In this document: one piece after another, positions 17,414-26,067 of the stretch | How positions within the stretch are numbered: the first letter of the stretch is position 1 | How the letters are laid out: every line of letters begins with the position of its first letter | From: Bacillota bacterium | Lineage (GTDB): Bacteria; Bacillota; Clostridia; Christensenellales; Aristaeellaceae | Length of the DNA: 64,000 nt | Reading direction: 5' to 3' | Assembly (NCBI GenBank): GCA_023398575.1 | Contig: JAEWSC010000052.1 | Location: forward strand, 5,175-69,174 | The notes under the pieces: model-generated | What the model was told of the DNA's origin: nothing | The model's database searches: none | What the model saw: only the letters and a program-made list of their open reading frames with translations | Program-made: the position numbers and the translations under genes

Positions 17414-17897
17414 TTAGCTTTTCCTCCCTCATCATGGCTTGCAGCAGGGCTTTCGCCCGGTAGAAGGTGACCCTGGCCCAGGCACCTGTTTTGTCAAACA
17501 GCGTGCCTATTTGCTGGTGCGAAAGGTCACTGAAAACTCGCAGGGCAAACACTTCTTTGTAAGGCTCCGGCAGCTTGTGAAGCAGGCGGTGCAGGGAAAG
17601 CTGCTTTTCACTCGCGAAAATCGCCTCCTCTACGCGTATGCCATCATCCATCTGCACTTCTTCCAGGGGAACAAAGTGCCGCTGCCTTGCGTGGGCGAAG
17701 TAGATGTTTTTCGCAATGCTGCAAAGCCAGGTGTTCACAGTGCATTTCCCGCGGAACTTTTCCCATTGCGTCATCGCCCTGACAAACGTCTCCTGGGCAA
17801 TCTCTTCCGCCAGAGAAGCGTTGCGGCATAGCCCCAGCAGGAAGCGGTACACAAACTGAAAGTGTTTTACATATACCTCCTCAAATTGCTCCACCAC
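17400..17897 (-). CDS. ECF-subfamily RNA polymerase sigma factor
   Basis: Small extracytoplasmic-function sigma factor, 165 residues. Region 2 includes 'YRFLLGLCRNASLAEEIAQE' and 'FVRAMTQWEKFRGKCTVNTW', and region 4 includes 'EPYKEVFALRVFSDLSHQQI' followed by the helix-turn-helix. It starts with GTG after AAGGAGGTGATGTG. The downstream overlapping gene is its likely anti-sigma factor. A TGTAAC element upstream may be its own recognition site. The usual role is response to envelope stress; the actual signal is unknown. Confidence 0.92.
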   Translation of the reverse strand: MVEQFEEVYVKHFQFVYRFLLGLCRNASLAEEIAQETFVRAMTQWEKFRGKCTVNTWLCSIAKNIYFAHARQRHFVPLEEVQMDDGIRVEEAIFASEKQLSLHRLLHKLPEPYKEVFALRVFSDLSHQQIGTLFDKTGAWARVTFYRAKALLQAMMREEKLNEQQ

Positions 17898-17910
17898 ATC
17901 ACCTCCTTGC

Positions 17911-17942
17911 CTATTAGTAACAAAAAAATAGGTTTCGTTACA
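17911..17942 (-). promoter_or_regulatory. Candidate ECF autoregulatory promoter
   Basis: On the minus strand TGTAAC (17937-17942) is followed by GAAACC and a T-rich spacer, then GTTACTAATAG (17911-17921), shortly before the sigma gene. GTAAC-type -35 boxes with a T-tract are common for ECF sigma factors. The -10 assignment is uncertain. Confidence 0.4.
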
Positions 17943-18143
17943 GGGATCATAAAAAACAGGCTGGATATATTTTCTTTATTCATTGTACTCGAAGGATTGG
18001 CCCGAAGCAATCTGTCTGGCAAGGCGGCATGTGACAAACACATAAGAAAACAAATGGTCTTATGACATGAAAAATAGCTACTCGCAACTGCGATGCAGAC
18101 CGTCCTGCGCTGCCCTTATACATGATTTTATTTGTTCCGTATG

Positions 18144-18173
18144 CAAAAAAGGAGCACCGCTTGCGGGTGCTCC
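18144..18173 (-). terminator. Intrinsic terminator of the exported-protein gene
   Basis: On the minus strand GGAGCACC (18166-18173) pairs perfectly with GGTGCTCC (18151-18158) and is followed by six Ts. It lies 30 bases after the stop at 18203. Confidence 0.9.
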
Positions 18174-18202
18174 GATATCAATGGATAGCTTGGGTTGGAA
18201 CC

Positions 18203-18985
18203 CTACTTCCGGCCGCCTTTGTCATTTTTATTGCTGCCGGTTCCATTGCTGTTTCTGTCCATGCCCTGCCTGGAATTCTTTTCACCAAAACCGGCGCCAC
18301 TCATGCCGCCCGGCATATATCCCTTGCGAAGGCCTGTGATTCCCGCTTCCTTCAAGGTGCTGCTCAAGGTTCTTTGGGCCTGACGCATAGTACTCAAGGC
18401 TATTTGTATGGCGGAGTTGGTTTCGGCGTTCTTTTGGATGGTTGCCCACAGACTGCCTTGCCCCTGGGCGCTTAACGCATCAGCTTGATCCTGAGTCAAC
18501 TGTCCCGCTTCCACAAGGGCTTGCATGGCCGCCTTGCGCTCGTCGCCGGTTTTTGCGTTCGCTTCATAGTAGGCTTTGTACTGCTGGGCGGTCCAGCTGG
18601 ATGAGTTAAAATCCACCTTTGATTTTTCTGCGGCACGCAGTGCGATATAGCTGTCTACATCGGCTTGGGCCACAACGCCGGCGGTTGCAAGATCGCTTAG
18701 TACTGCGTCTTCGACTTGCTCATACAATGCCAATGCCCTTGCGTAGGCCGCTTTTTGCTCCTCGGTGAGGGAGCTAGTATCCACGATGTAGTTGTCATAG
18801 GCTGCGCCATGGTCTCCCCGATTGGGCATCATTGCCCGGACTGTAGCGCCAGCGGTTACATCCGCTGTGGCTGCCCCCTGCGCAGTCGTCTCTGCCAGAG
18901 CCGCGAAAGGTATTACGGCTGCCAGTGCCACGGCAAAAAATACCGCACCCTTTCTCGTGCTTTGCATTGCCTTGTTTTCTGACAT
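18203..18985 (-). CDS. Exported helical protein with Gly/Asn/Lys-rich tail, function unknown
   Basis: I do not assign a function. The 260-residue protein has a signal peptide ('GAVFFAVALAAVIPFAALAE'), then helical segments with short repeated features: 'SLTEEQKAAYARALALYEQV', 'AGQLTQDQADAL' and 'AAEKSKVDFNSSSWTAQQ'. Such 'LTxEQxxA' helices are seen in small exported DUF2680-like proteins. The last 35 residues are rich in Gly, Asn, Ser, Lys and Arg, with Met-Gly motifs ('GYMPGGMSGAGFG'). The ATG at 18985 is preferred over 18994 because AGGAG lies 9 bases upstream of it. It is a single-gene unit with its own terminator. A cell-surface or metal-binding role is conceivable but not shown. Confidence 0.8.
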   Translation of the reverse strand: MSENKAMQSTRKGAVFFAVALAAVIPFAALAETTAQGAATADVTAGATVRAMMPNRGDHGAAYDNYIVDTSSLTEEQKAAYARALALYEQVEDAVLSDLATAGVVAQADVDSYIALRAAEKSKVDFNSSSWTAQQYKAYYEANAKTGDERKAAMQALVEAGQLTQDQADALSAQGQGSLWATIQKNAETNSAIQIALSTMRQAQRTLSSTLKEAGITGLRKGYMPGGMSGAGFGEKNSRQGMDRNSNGTGSNKNDKGGRK

Positions 18986-19270
18986 GCTTTTCATCTCCTA
19001 CTTTTCTATATCTTTCGTCCTTCTTCGGACATGCACAATATACCGCTCCCCTGCGACAAATGCATGACTGTAATAAGGAGGCTATGTGAAATTGCAGTGA
19101 TCTTCATGGTATTCTGCCAGAAAGCTTTTAAGGCAGGTGGATCTGTAAATGATATGGCGGCTGAATCTTGCTATTGTTTTCACAGTGGGGGGCGGAGTAT
19201 GCAACCTCATCCCGCGTATGATACAATAAGCCGTTCTGCGAATCGAACACATGAACAAGGAGGTTCATCC

Positions 19271-20536
19271 ATGGCACTTGCGTTGGGAATTTTTATTGCT
19301 ACCTATGTCCTGCTTTTGCTGCTCCCCAAATACCGTGCGTACATTGCACTGGTCTCGGCAGTGTCGTTTGTTTTGCTGGGCATTTTGCCTGGGCAAAACG
19401 TGATTTCCGCAGTGGATTGGAATGTGCTGATGATGATTGCGGGTACCATGGGCATTGTGTACCTGTTTATTGAATCGAAGATGCCGGCCAAAATGGCAGA
19501 CTACATTATTGATAAAACACCTAACGTCAAATGGGCCATCATCGCCCTGGCGCTGTTCGCCGGTATCATTTCCGCCTTTGTGGATAATGTGGCCACGGTG
19601 CTGATGGTTGCGCCTGTGGCATTGACCATTGCCAAGAAGCTGAAAATTTCCCCGGTGCAAAGCATCATTGCCATCGCCATCTCATCTAACTTGCAAGGAG
19701 CTGCGACTCTGGTGGGAGACACCACCTCCATACTTCTGGGTGGTTATGCCGGCATGGATTTCCTGGATTTCTTTTTCTTTAAAGGGCGCATTGGCATGTT
19801 TTTTGTCGTTCAGCTAGGTGCACTCGTATCGGCCCTGATTCTTCTGGTGGTGTTCAAAAACCAAAGCCAGCCGGTACGCTTGACGGATAAAACAGAGGTT
19901 ACGGACTATTTTCCCTCCTTCCTTCTGCTTGGCACTGTGGTGCTATTGATCCTGGCCTCCTTTATCCCCGAAAAACCGGCCACTACCAACGGCATGATCT
20001 GCATAGGCCTGATGGCGATCGGTATTGCAAGAGAAACAATACGTACCGATGACACAAAAGCCTTTATGAAGGTCATCAAGGAGATCGACTTTTTCACTTT
20101 GCTTTTGCTGGGAAGCCTGTTCGTTGTGATTGAGGGCATCCGGGAAGCCGGCGTGGTGGATGAAATCGCCAAGCTGTTTGTTGCAATCAGCGGTAATAAT
20201 CCGTTTCTGATCTATACGCTGCTGGTATGGGCATCGGTGATCTTGTCTGCCTTCATCGACAACATCCCCTATGTTGCCACCATGTTGCCGGTAACCTCCA
20301 GCATAGCGACACAGCTTGGTGTTGATCCGACCATTTTGTACTTTGGCCTGTTGGCCGGAGCCACCTTGGGTGGAAACTTGACGCCCATCGGTGCATCGGC
20401 CAATATTACGGCGCTGGGCATATTGCGCAAGGAAGGCCATGAAGTGGCGACCGGCACGTTCATGAAGATCAGCGTGCCCTTCACCCTGGCGGCAGTACTC
20501 ACGGGATATGTGCTCATCTGGATCATATGGAGATAG
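19271..20536 (+). CDS. ArsB/SLC13-like anion permease
   Basis: Polytopic membrane transporter of the ion-transporter superfamily that includes ArsB, NhaD and citrate/dicarboxylate carriers. About 11 hydrophobic segments fill 421 residues. Two similar halves each carry a family signature: 'FVDNVATVLMVAPVALTIAK' with a downstream 'NLQGAATLVGDTTSILLGGY', and 'FIDNIPYVATMLPV' followed by 'ATLGGNLTPIGASANI'. The long open frame begins at 19031, but AAGGAGG just before the ATG at 19271 sets the start. The transported anion cannot be read from the sequence: no arsR or arsC gene is near, so arsenite is not favoured. It converges on the pyrophosphatase gene with a shared terminator between them. Confidence 0.9.
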   Translation: MALALGIFIATYVLLLLLPKYRAYIALVSAVSFVLLGILPGQNVISAVDWNVLMMIAGTMGIVYLFIESKMPAKMADYIIDKTPNVKWAIIALALFAGIISAFVDNVATVLMVAPVALTIAKKLKISPVQSIIAIAISSNLQGAATLVGDTTSILLGGYAGMDFLDFFFFKGRIGMFFVVQLGALVSALILLVVFKNQSQPVRLTDKTEVTDYFPSFLLLGTVVLLILASFIPEKPATTNGMICIGLMAIGIARETIRTDDTKAFMKVIKEIDFFTLLLLGSLFVVIEGIREAGVVDEIAKLFVAISGNNPFLIYTLLVWASVILSAFIDNIPYVATMLPVTSSIATQLGVDPTILYFGLLAGATLGGNLTPIGASANITALGILRKEGHEVATGTFMKISVPFTLAAVLTGYVLIWIIWR

Positions 20537-20547
20537 GGCGATACATC

Positions 20548-20598
20548 AAAAAGCCCCGGAGTATGCATATGCGTGCCGCACTCCGGGGCTTTGCTTTG
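20548..20598. terminator. Bidirectional intrinsic terminator between permease and hppA
   Basis: AAAGCCCCGGAGT (20550-20562) pairs with ACTCCGGGGCTTT (20580-20592), a perfect 13-bp stem with A/T tracts on both sides. It serves both convergent genes. Confidence 0.92.
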
Positions 20599-20605
20599 GC
20601 CAGAA

Positions 20606-22672
20606 TTACTTAATCAGGGAGGAAGCCAGGAACATGGCCGCGGTCAGGGAGGAGATCAGAGAGACCACGGTGACCTGGGTGTTGATGGAGGGGCCGGCGG
20701 TATCCTTGAACGGATCGCCTACGGTGTCGCCGATAACGGCCGCCTTGTGAGCGTCGGAACCCTTGCCGCCCATATTGCCTGCTTCGACGAATTTTTTGGC
20801 GTTATCCCACAGACCGCCCGCATTGCTCATGAGCAGTGCCAGCAAAAGGCCGCAGGTGATGTTGCCAGTCAGGTAGCCGGCGATGGCGTTGACACCGCCC
20901 ACAAAGCCCACTACCAGTGTGACCAGGATGGTCACCAAGCCGGCGGGGATCAGTTCCTTCAAAGCACCCTTGGTGGCGATGTCGATGCACTTTTCATACT
21001 CGGGGTGCACGCCGGGCTTGCCTTCGCGTAGGCCCTTGATTTCCTTGAATTGACGGTGAATTTCAGCTACCATGCGTTGCGCGTTGCGGTTGACGCCCAT
21101 CATCAGCATGGCGGAGAACACGGCAGGAACGGCTACGCCCACCAGCAGGCCGAAGAACACCGTGGGGTTCATCAGGTCAAAGGAAACCGCTTTGCCGGTT
21201 GCCTGCTGTACGATCTCCTGGAAAGCGCCCAGCAGGGCGATAACGGTAAGACCAGCGGCGCCAATGGCAAAGCCCTTGGTGATGGCCTTGGCCGTGTTGC
21301 CGGCAGCATCCAGCTCGTCGGTGATTTCCAGCACCTTCTCGCCCAAGCCGCCCATTTCGGCAACGCCGCGAGCGTTGTCTACGATGGGGCCGTAAGCGTC
21401 ATTGGAGATGATCATGCCAACCACAGAAAGCATGCCGATGGCGGAAAAGGCGATGCCCAGCATGGCGTAACCTTCGCCGATGGGGGCGCACAGGTGATAG
21501 GATAAAAGGGCCGCCAGGCCGATGCCGCACAAGGATGGGAAAGCGGAGATGAAGCCGTAGCTGATACCGGAAAGAATAGTGAAGGCGGGGCCGCTCTTGC
21601 AGGCTTCGGCCACCTTGGCTACGGGCTTTTTGTCATCGCCGGTAAAGAATTCGCTGGTGAAGCCGATCACGACGCCGGCGACCATGCCCAGCATAGCGGC
21701 GCCCCACAGGCGCATGTCATAACCGTTAGCCGTGCCGCCGATCATGAAGGCACCAAAGGTCAAAACGGCAAAGATGCCGCAGGTCAAGTACGTGCCGTTG
21801 TTCAGCGCTTTGCCGGGGTTGCCGTCTTTGCCAACCTTGGATACAAACACGCCGATGATGGAAGCCAGCAGGCCCAGTGCACCAAAGCAGAAGATCAGGT
21901 TCAGGTTATTCTGGCCAAGGCTCAGCGCGATAACCATAGCAGCGGCGATGGAAGCCACCTGAGAATCGAAAAGGTCAGCGCCCATGCCGGCTACGTCGCC
22001 CACGTTGTCGCCTACGTTATCGGCGATGACGGCGGGGTTGCGGGGGTCATCCTCTGGGATGCCCAGTTCCACCTTGCCGGTTAAGTCCGCGGCGATGTCG
22101 GCGGTCTTGGTAAAGATACCGCCGCCGGCCTTGGCAAACAAGGCCAGAGAGCTGGCGCCAAAGGAGAAGGCCAGCACCACATCATGGTTGCCGGGGAAGA
22201 TGATGGATAAGAGGGCCGCGCCGGATAGGGCCGTGCCTACCACGGCCATGCCCATAACGGCGCCGCCGCGGAAGCCGGCCATAAAGGAGGGAGCAAGACC
22301 TTCCCTGGCGGCGGTAGCGGCCTTCACATTGGCGATGGTGGCGATGGAAATGCCCACCCAGCCAGCGGATGCGGAAAGAACGGAGCCCGCAATATAAGCA
22401 ACCACCATCCAGACGCCCTGCATGACGCTGCCTTCAGCACTCCAGATGGGATGGGGGAAGAACAGGAATAGAAGGACGGATACCACGCCCATAAAGATAG
22501 CCAAGATCTTGTATTCCCGCTTTAAGAAGGTGAAAGCGCCCTTGCGGATCAATTGGCCGATGCCGGCAAGGGGGCCCTCCGCGGTGGGGAGTTTCTCCAC
22601 CCAGCGGTAGAAATAGAAGGCCACGATAAAGGAAATAACAGAAACGGCCAGAGCGATCCATGCCCAATTCAT
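20606..22672 (-). CDS. hppA: Membrane-bound proton-translocating pyrophosphatase
   Basis: Splits pyrophosphate and pumps H+ (or Na+) across the membrane, recovering energy from biosynthetic pyrophosphate. The 688 residues and roughly 16 membrane segments match the family. The substrate-binding loop 'TADIAADLTGKVELGIPEDD' is followed by 'RNPAVIADNVGDNVGDVAG'; further Asp-rich loops are 'NDAYGPIVDNARGVAEM' and 'GDTVGDPFKDTAGPS'. In the subtype-determining stretch 'AGNTAKAITKGFAIG', Lys stands where K+-dependent enzymes have Ala, so the K+-independent H+-pumping class is likely. The start has a CAAGGAGTG site. It is a single gene ending at the shared terminator. Confidence 0.96.
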   Translation of the reverse strand: MNWAWIALAVSVISFIVAFYFYRWVEKLPTAEGPLAGIGQLIRKGAFTFLKREYKILAIFMGVVSVLLFLFFPHPIWSAEGSVMQGVWMVVAYIAGSVLSASAGWVGISIATIANVKAATAAREGLAPSFMAGFRGGAVMGMAVVGTALSGAALLSIIFPGNHDVVLAFSFGASSLALFAKAGGGIFTKTADIAADLTGKVELGIPEDDPRNPAVIADNVGDNVGDVAGMGADLFDSQVASIAAAMVIALSLGQNNLNLIFCFGALGLLASIIGVFVSKVGKDGNPGKALNNGTYLTCGIFAVLTFGAFMIGGTANGYDMRLWGAAMLGMVAGVVIGFTSEFFTGDDKKPVAKVAEACKSGPAFTILSGISYGFISAFPSLCGIGLAALLSYHLCAPIGEGYAMLGIAFSAIGMLSVVGMIISNDAYGPIVDNARGVAEMGGLGEKVLEITDELDAAGNTAKAITKGFAIGAAGLTVIALLGAFQEIVQQATGKAVSFDLMNPTVFFGLLVGVAVPAVFSAMLMMGVNRNAQRMVAEIHRQFKEIKGLREGKPGVHPEYEKCIDIATKGALKELIPAGLVTILVTLVVGFVGGVNAIAGYLTGNITCGLLLALLMSNAGGLWDNAKKFVEAGNMGGKGSDAHKAAVIGDTVGDPFKDTAGPSINTQVTVVSLISSLTAAMFLASSLIK

Positions 22673-22788
22673 AGCAATCCCACTCCTTGTTTAATTATTC
22701 GCATAATTCCTGATAATGCCCGTGCTTACCCGGACATGCCAAGCCGGCCAGACTGGCATGCCAAATGGTATTTGGTTTTACCTGCATA

Positions 22789-23169
22789 TCATAAAGGCGG
22801 CGCATGACCTCCAGTCCGGGAAGCCAATTCACTCAGCGGCCTCATAATGATCAGGCAGTGAACCGCGTGACGGGCCGCTAACCGCTGGCTGGGCAGCATG
22901 GGATGAGTAGAGGGTGTAAGCACTTCCTCTTCCTGCGTAATGTCCCTGGGCTGCGCTGGCGTCATGCCCCCGCGGGAGGCGGCATTGCGGTTGTCATTCC
23001 GGCCGTCCTCCCCTGGCGTCTTTCCACCAGCCTGCGTAAAGGTAGATACCGTTGGAGAATATGCGGTAAGAGCCGTGCCCATTCCACCCTGCATGTACAC
23101 AGAGCAAAGCCAGACAAACGCAAACAGGATGGCTACCCATCCAATGCGCCTGGCTATTCGCTGCCGCAT
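22789..23169 (-). CDS. Small membrane-anchored protein, function unknown
   Basis: Predicted 126-residue protein with one N-terminal membrane helix ('IGWVAILFAFVWLCSVYMQ') and a polar tail expected outside the cell, rich in Thr, Pro, Arg and Gly. I recognise no family. The call rests on context: a consensus promoter (23201-23229) and a TGAGGAGA ribosome site 7 bases before the ATG at 23169. It is flanked by the gltS-type terminator, so it is its own transcription unit. Overlapping frames on the plus strand lack such signals. It ends about 115 bases before the pyrophosphatase start and might read through into it. Confidence 0.6.
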   Translation of the reverse strand: MRQRIARRIGWVAILFAFVWLCSVYMQGGMGTALTAYSPTVSTFTQAGGKTPGEDGRNDNRNAASRGGMTPAQPRDITQEEEVLTPSTHPMLPSQRLAARHAVHCLIIMRPLSELASRTGGHAPPL

Positions 23170-23200
23170 GTGCATTCTCCTCAAAAATTACTCCGATTCT

Positions 23201-23229
23201 ATCATATATCAACCGAATTATGTTGTCAA
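23201..23229 (-). promoter_or_regulatory. Promoter of the small membrane-protein gene
   Basis: On the minus strand TTGACA (23224-23229), 17 bases and TATGAT (23201-23206), about 30 bases before the start codon. Confidence 0.85.
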
Positions 23230-23274
23230 ATACTAGATGAAAAAAAGTACAGAATTTATACCGTACAACGAGCA

Positions 23275-23323
23275 GAAAAAGTAAACCCTTCTTGTACGCA
23301 TAGCTGTCATACAAGAAGGGTTT
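23275..23323 (-). terminator. Intrinsic terminator of the plsC-like/gltS operon
   Basis: AAACCCTTCTTGTA (23283-23296) pairs perfectly with its complement at 23310-23323. Read on the minus strand it is followed by ACTTTTTC. It lies 28 bases after the gltS-type stop codon. Confidence 0.85.
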
Positions 23324-23350
23324 GTCTATAGGTTATGTTCTTCTTTTGCT

Positions 23351-24718
23351 TTAGCCCCTTTTGCTTCCCCTGTAGAGTACAAATATGAGTGCCACCATAT
23401 ACACCGCAGCAAGTGATAGGGTCAAAAGCAGCATGGGCAGGGATTTTGCGGCCAGGCCGATGAGTATCAAAAGCGGCGCACCAAGCACAATGCCGAAGCT
23501 TGACCCGGTAATCAGATTGTTGGCTGCCGGAGTTTTGAAAGCGGGGTCTATTTGCCGAAGCAGGATCACGCCCGAGCTGATGGTACCGGTCAGCATGCCG
23601 TACATGGAGACAAACGCTTCCTCCTCATAACCGGGATATACCACCTTGCACAGCCAGCGCAGATAGTAGAATGTGGTAACGCCGCCGATAACCGCCATCA
23701 GCAGGAAGGGCACCCACAACCCTTGCAGTTCGGAGAAATTGATGGAGGAGATGCCCGACACGATCATCAAATCAAAAGCCAAGCCGGATATGCGGCTTAA
23801 CAGGTAATTGTTTTGATACTGCCGAGTCATGATATTGGATTTGCGCAGCGCCTTGAAGACGGCGCGAATGAGCAGAGCCACCATAGAACCGATAATGAAG
23901 TTAAAGCCCCACAGTAAAGGTGACAGCATATCACCCAGGCTTTGGGAGGCAGCGCCGATTGCCCTTGTTAGCCCCAGGGTCACAAGGTAGGTAAGCAGGT
24001 AAGCCAGCAGCACCAGGCACATTTGTATGGAGAGCCTGTCCACCGATTCGGAAAGCGGTGCTTCACCCTTGTCCTCAAAGGTATCGACCGTCACAGAACC
24101 AGAGACCATCTCACCTTTGTTGCCAACGCGTCTGCCCTTGCGTGTCAGCACATTCAAGTAGATGACACCTACCACGCAGGCGCACAGGTAACCGGCCGCA
24201 GCCAGCGAAAGGCCGAAGGACTGGCCGCCTGCAAAGCCCAACGCCTCATAGGTGCTGCCCACATTGTTGGCCTGGCCGGCGCCTTGACCGTAGCCCATGG
24301 GCAAAAGGATGCCTGAGGCCTGAAACAAATCCGGCATAAAGGTGTAGCTCAGCGCCAGGGAAATGAGCAGCCCCGCCACTGCTTGCATCATGTAAGTGCT
24401 GATGATCAGCGCGCCGGACAAAAAGCCCTTTCCTTTTGTTTTGTCGCCCTCTGCCTCGCTGCGAAGGGACAGGGCGATAAAGCCAATGGCGATGCCGTGA
24501 TAAGTGACCATTTCCAAAAAAGCTGCCGGTAGCTTTAAAAGGCCCAAGCTTCTCACCACTAGCAGCAAAAACCCTGCAAGCACGGCGGTGGGCATTAATG
24601 ATCTGCGGATGATGCTGCTTTTGCGCAACAGAACGTTGGCGATGAGTAGCGCTCCGGCCAATATGCCCATGTTGATAAAAAAGTTCCAAAGGCTTGTGTT
24701 GGCGGCTGAGTAATCCAA
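23351..24718 (-). CDS. Sodium/glutamate symporter-like protein (GltS family)
   Basis: Polytopic membrane carrier resembling GltS, which imports glutamate with Na+. About ten hydrophobic segments span 455 residues. The glycine-rich re-entrant motifs typical of the family appear as 'LPMGYGQGAGQANNVGSTYE' and, in the second half, 'MYGMLTGTISSGVILLRQID'. Translation begins at a TTG at 24718, supported by AGAAGGGA; no ATG is better placed. It lies 36 bases after the acyltransferase gene and before the strong terminator, so the two form an operon. Substrate identity (glutamate or another acidic solute) is inferred from the family only. Confidence 0.85.
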   Translation of the reverse strand: MDYSAANTSLWNFFINMGILAGALLIANVLLRKSSIIRRSLMPTAVLAGFLLLVVRSLGLLKLPAAFLEMVTYHGIAIGFIALSLRSEAEGDKTKGKGFLSGALIISTYMMQAVAGLLISLALSYTFMPDLFQASGILLPMGYGQGAGQANNVGSTYEALGFAGGQSFGLSLAAAGYLCACVVGVIYLNVLTRKGRRVGNKGEMVSGSVTVDTFEDKGEAPLSESVDRLSIQMCLVLLAYLLTYLVTLGLTRAIGAASQSLGDMLSPLLWGFNFIIGSMVALLIRAVFKALRKSNIMTRQYQNNYLLSRISGLAFDLMIVSGISSINFSELQGLWVPFLLMAVIGGVTTFYYLRWLCKVVYPGYEEEAFVSMYGMLTGTISSGVILLRQIDPAFKTPAANNLITGSSFGIVLGAPLLILIGLAAKSLPMLLLTLSLAAVYMVALIFVLYRGSKRG

Positions 24719-24754
24719 AGGGTTCCCTTCTTTCTTATTTGTGCAGGCAGCAAA

Positions 24755-25897
24755 TTATTGTCCGTTCATGATGTGGTATGCTTCCATATATTTTAGTCCG
24801 CTGCGTTCATGTTCGCTGCGCAGCCGGTAATGGTTACCGGCGGTGTCGGAGAATACAACCCGGTTGCGGCCATAAACCTCCATGCCCATTACGTTTTCCC
24901 ATGGCAGGGAAAAATCTTCCATGGATAGGCCAGCCTTGGTGGCGGTTATCGTGCCTTTTTTCAAAAGCGTTTCTTCTTTTAACGAGTGGATGATATATAT
25001 TTCCTGTTCCCAGTCGGTAAAAATGATATCATCTGTGTCCTTTAAAAACAGATCCCGCAGTTTCTCTCTTTGCCATGCACCCCATGCGTCAACTTTTGGG
25101 AAGGGTACACCGGACAAATAGCCATATTCATCCATGGCGGCCTTCATGCCGCAGGTGCAGGTGAAGGTGTTATCCGTACCCGTAAGCGTGCCAATCTTTT
25201 CACAAGCAGGACACAGATACAGCGCGTTTTCCAACCCTTCTGCAAGGCGTTTTCCATGAAAGGCGGTATGCTCCAGATCTTGCCGCTGGTACGCATCCTC
25301 GCCGATGTCTAGGGCGATAGCTTCGTTAATTTCTTCAGGGGTCATTTCTTGTAATTGTCCGGGGCTATATACCTTCACCGGGTAACCCTTCATGCGGCCC
25401 TTTCGAAAGGTGCGCGCCCAGCGAGGGCTGGAAAAATAGCCGCCTTCCAGCCTGTAGGTGACAAGGGATGCGCCCGATGCCCTGATTAGGCCGCCCGTGG
25501 CGGGGACCACCGGGCAGGGCTTGCCATGAAAAGACTTGCTTCCCTCCGGAAACAGGCCGATGTTCATGCCTTTTTTCAGCCGCCGCATCATTTGCATGGC
25601 GGTTGCGATGTCTGCCCCACCCTTTTGCTTGGGGATAGGGTCCAGAAAATGCACAAGCAGCCGGCCCAAGGTCTTTCCGCGAAAAATGTGCTCACTGGCT
25701 ACAAAGTACATATGCTTTTTGAAGCTCAAGGCGACAAACAGGGCGTCCAGATCGGTGGTATGATTGGCGACGATAATAGCCGGTCCTTGTATATCGGGCG
25801 CCTTTTGCCATTGAAAACGGAAAAGTCCTTTGAGCAGTGGGGATATAAGGCCCCTTGCGCATTTGTAAAAAAGAATGTGCCGCTTATAGGGCTGCAT
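24755..25897 (-). CDS. PlsC-type acyltransferase fused to zinc-ribbon and PH-like C-terminus
   Basis: The N-terminal half is a lysophosphatidate acyltransferase-type domain: the catalytic HX4D motif is in 'VANHTTDLDALFV' (His46, Asp51), with the acceptor motif 'FPEGSKSFHG' later. The typical PlsC protein is 200-240 residues; here about 150 more follow. They contain a CxxC/CxC pair ('LCPACEKIG' and 'TCTCGMKAA', about residues 230-255) that looks like a zinc ribbon. A beta-rich end with 'EIYIIHSLKEETLLKKGTIT' and 'LPWENVMGMEVYGRNRVVF' resembles a bacterial PH-type fold. The ATG at 25897 has a TGGAGG site. The gene precedes the GltS-type gene. A role in lipid synthesis is likely; the tail's job is unknown. 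Confidence 0.85.
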   Translation of the reverse strand: MQPYKRHILFYKCARGLISPLLKGLFRFQWQKAPDIQGPAIIVANHTTDLDALFVALSFKKHMYFVASEHIFRGKTLGRLLVHFLDPIPKQKGGADIATAMQMMRRLKKGMNIGLFPEGSKSFHGKPCPVVPATGGLIRASGASLVTYRLEGGYFSSPRWARTFRKGRMKGYPVKVYSPGQLQEMTPEEINEAIALDIGEDAYQRQDLEHTAFHGKRLAEGLENALYLCPACEKIGTLTGTDNTFTCTCGMKAAMDEYGYLSGVPFPKVDAWGAWQREKLRDLFLKDTDDIIFTDWEQEIYIIHSLKEETLLKKGTITATKAGLSMEDFSLPWENVMGMEVYGRNRVVFSDTAGNHYRLRSEHERSGLKYMEAYHIMNGQ

Positions 25898-25918
25898 GAT
25901 GCCTCCAGTAATCCGTTC

Positions 25919-25947
25919 AATAAAACTGAATGTATATCCAGTATCAA
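25919..25947 (-). promoter_or_regulatory. Candidate promoter close to plsC-like gene
   Basis: On the minus strand TTGATA (25942-25947), 17 bases and TTTATT (25919-25924). The predicted leader is about 15 bases. It would allow expression independent of the upstream promoter at 26151-26179. Confidence 0.45.
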
Positions 25948-26067
25948 AATATAACATACATTTGCGTTTTTTGCCAGATTGATTGTTCGCATTGGCGCCA
26001 TCATATTGCTGAGTTTGTGTTCAGTTTGGGATAGAGGTGCAGCTTGCGCAAGAATGCAGCTCCAAAA

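Noticed and set aside
20048..20600. Arsenite-efflux assignment for the SLC13/ArsB-like permease
   Set aside because: No arsR, arsC or arsA genes nearby, and the signatures fit the wider anion-transporter superfamily equally well.
22903..23331. 142-residue plus-strand frame opposite the small membrane protein
   Set aside because: No promoter or ribosome site, whereas the minus strand has both.
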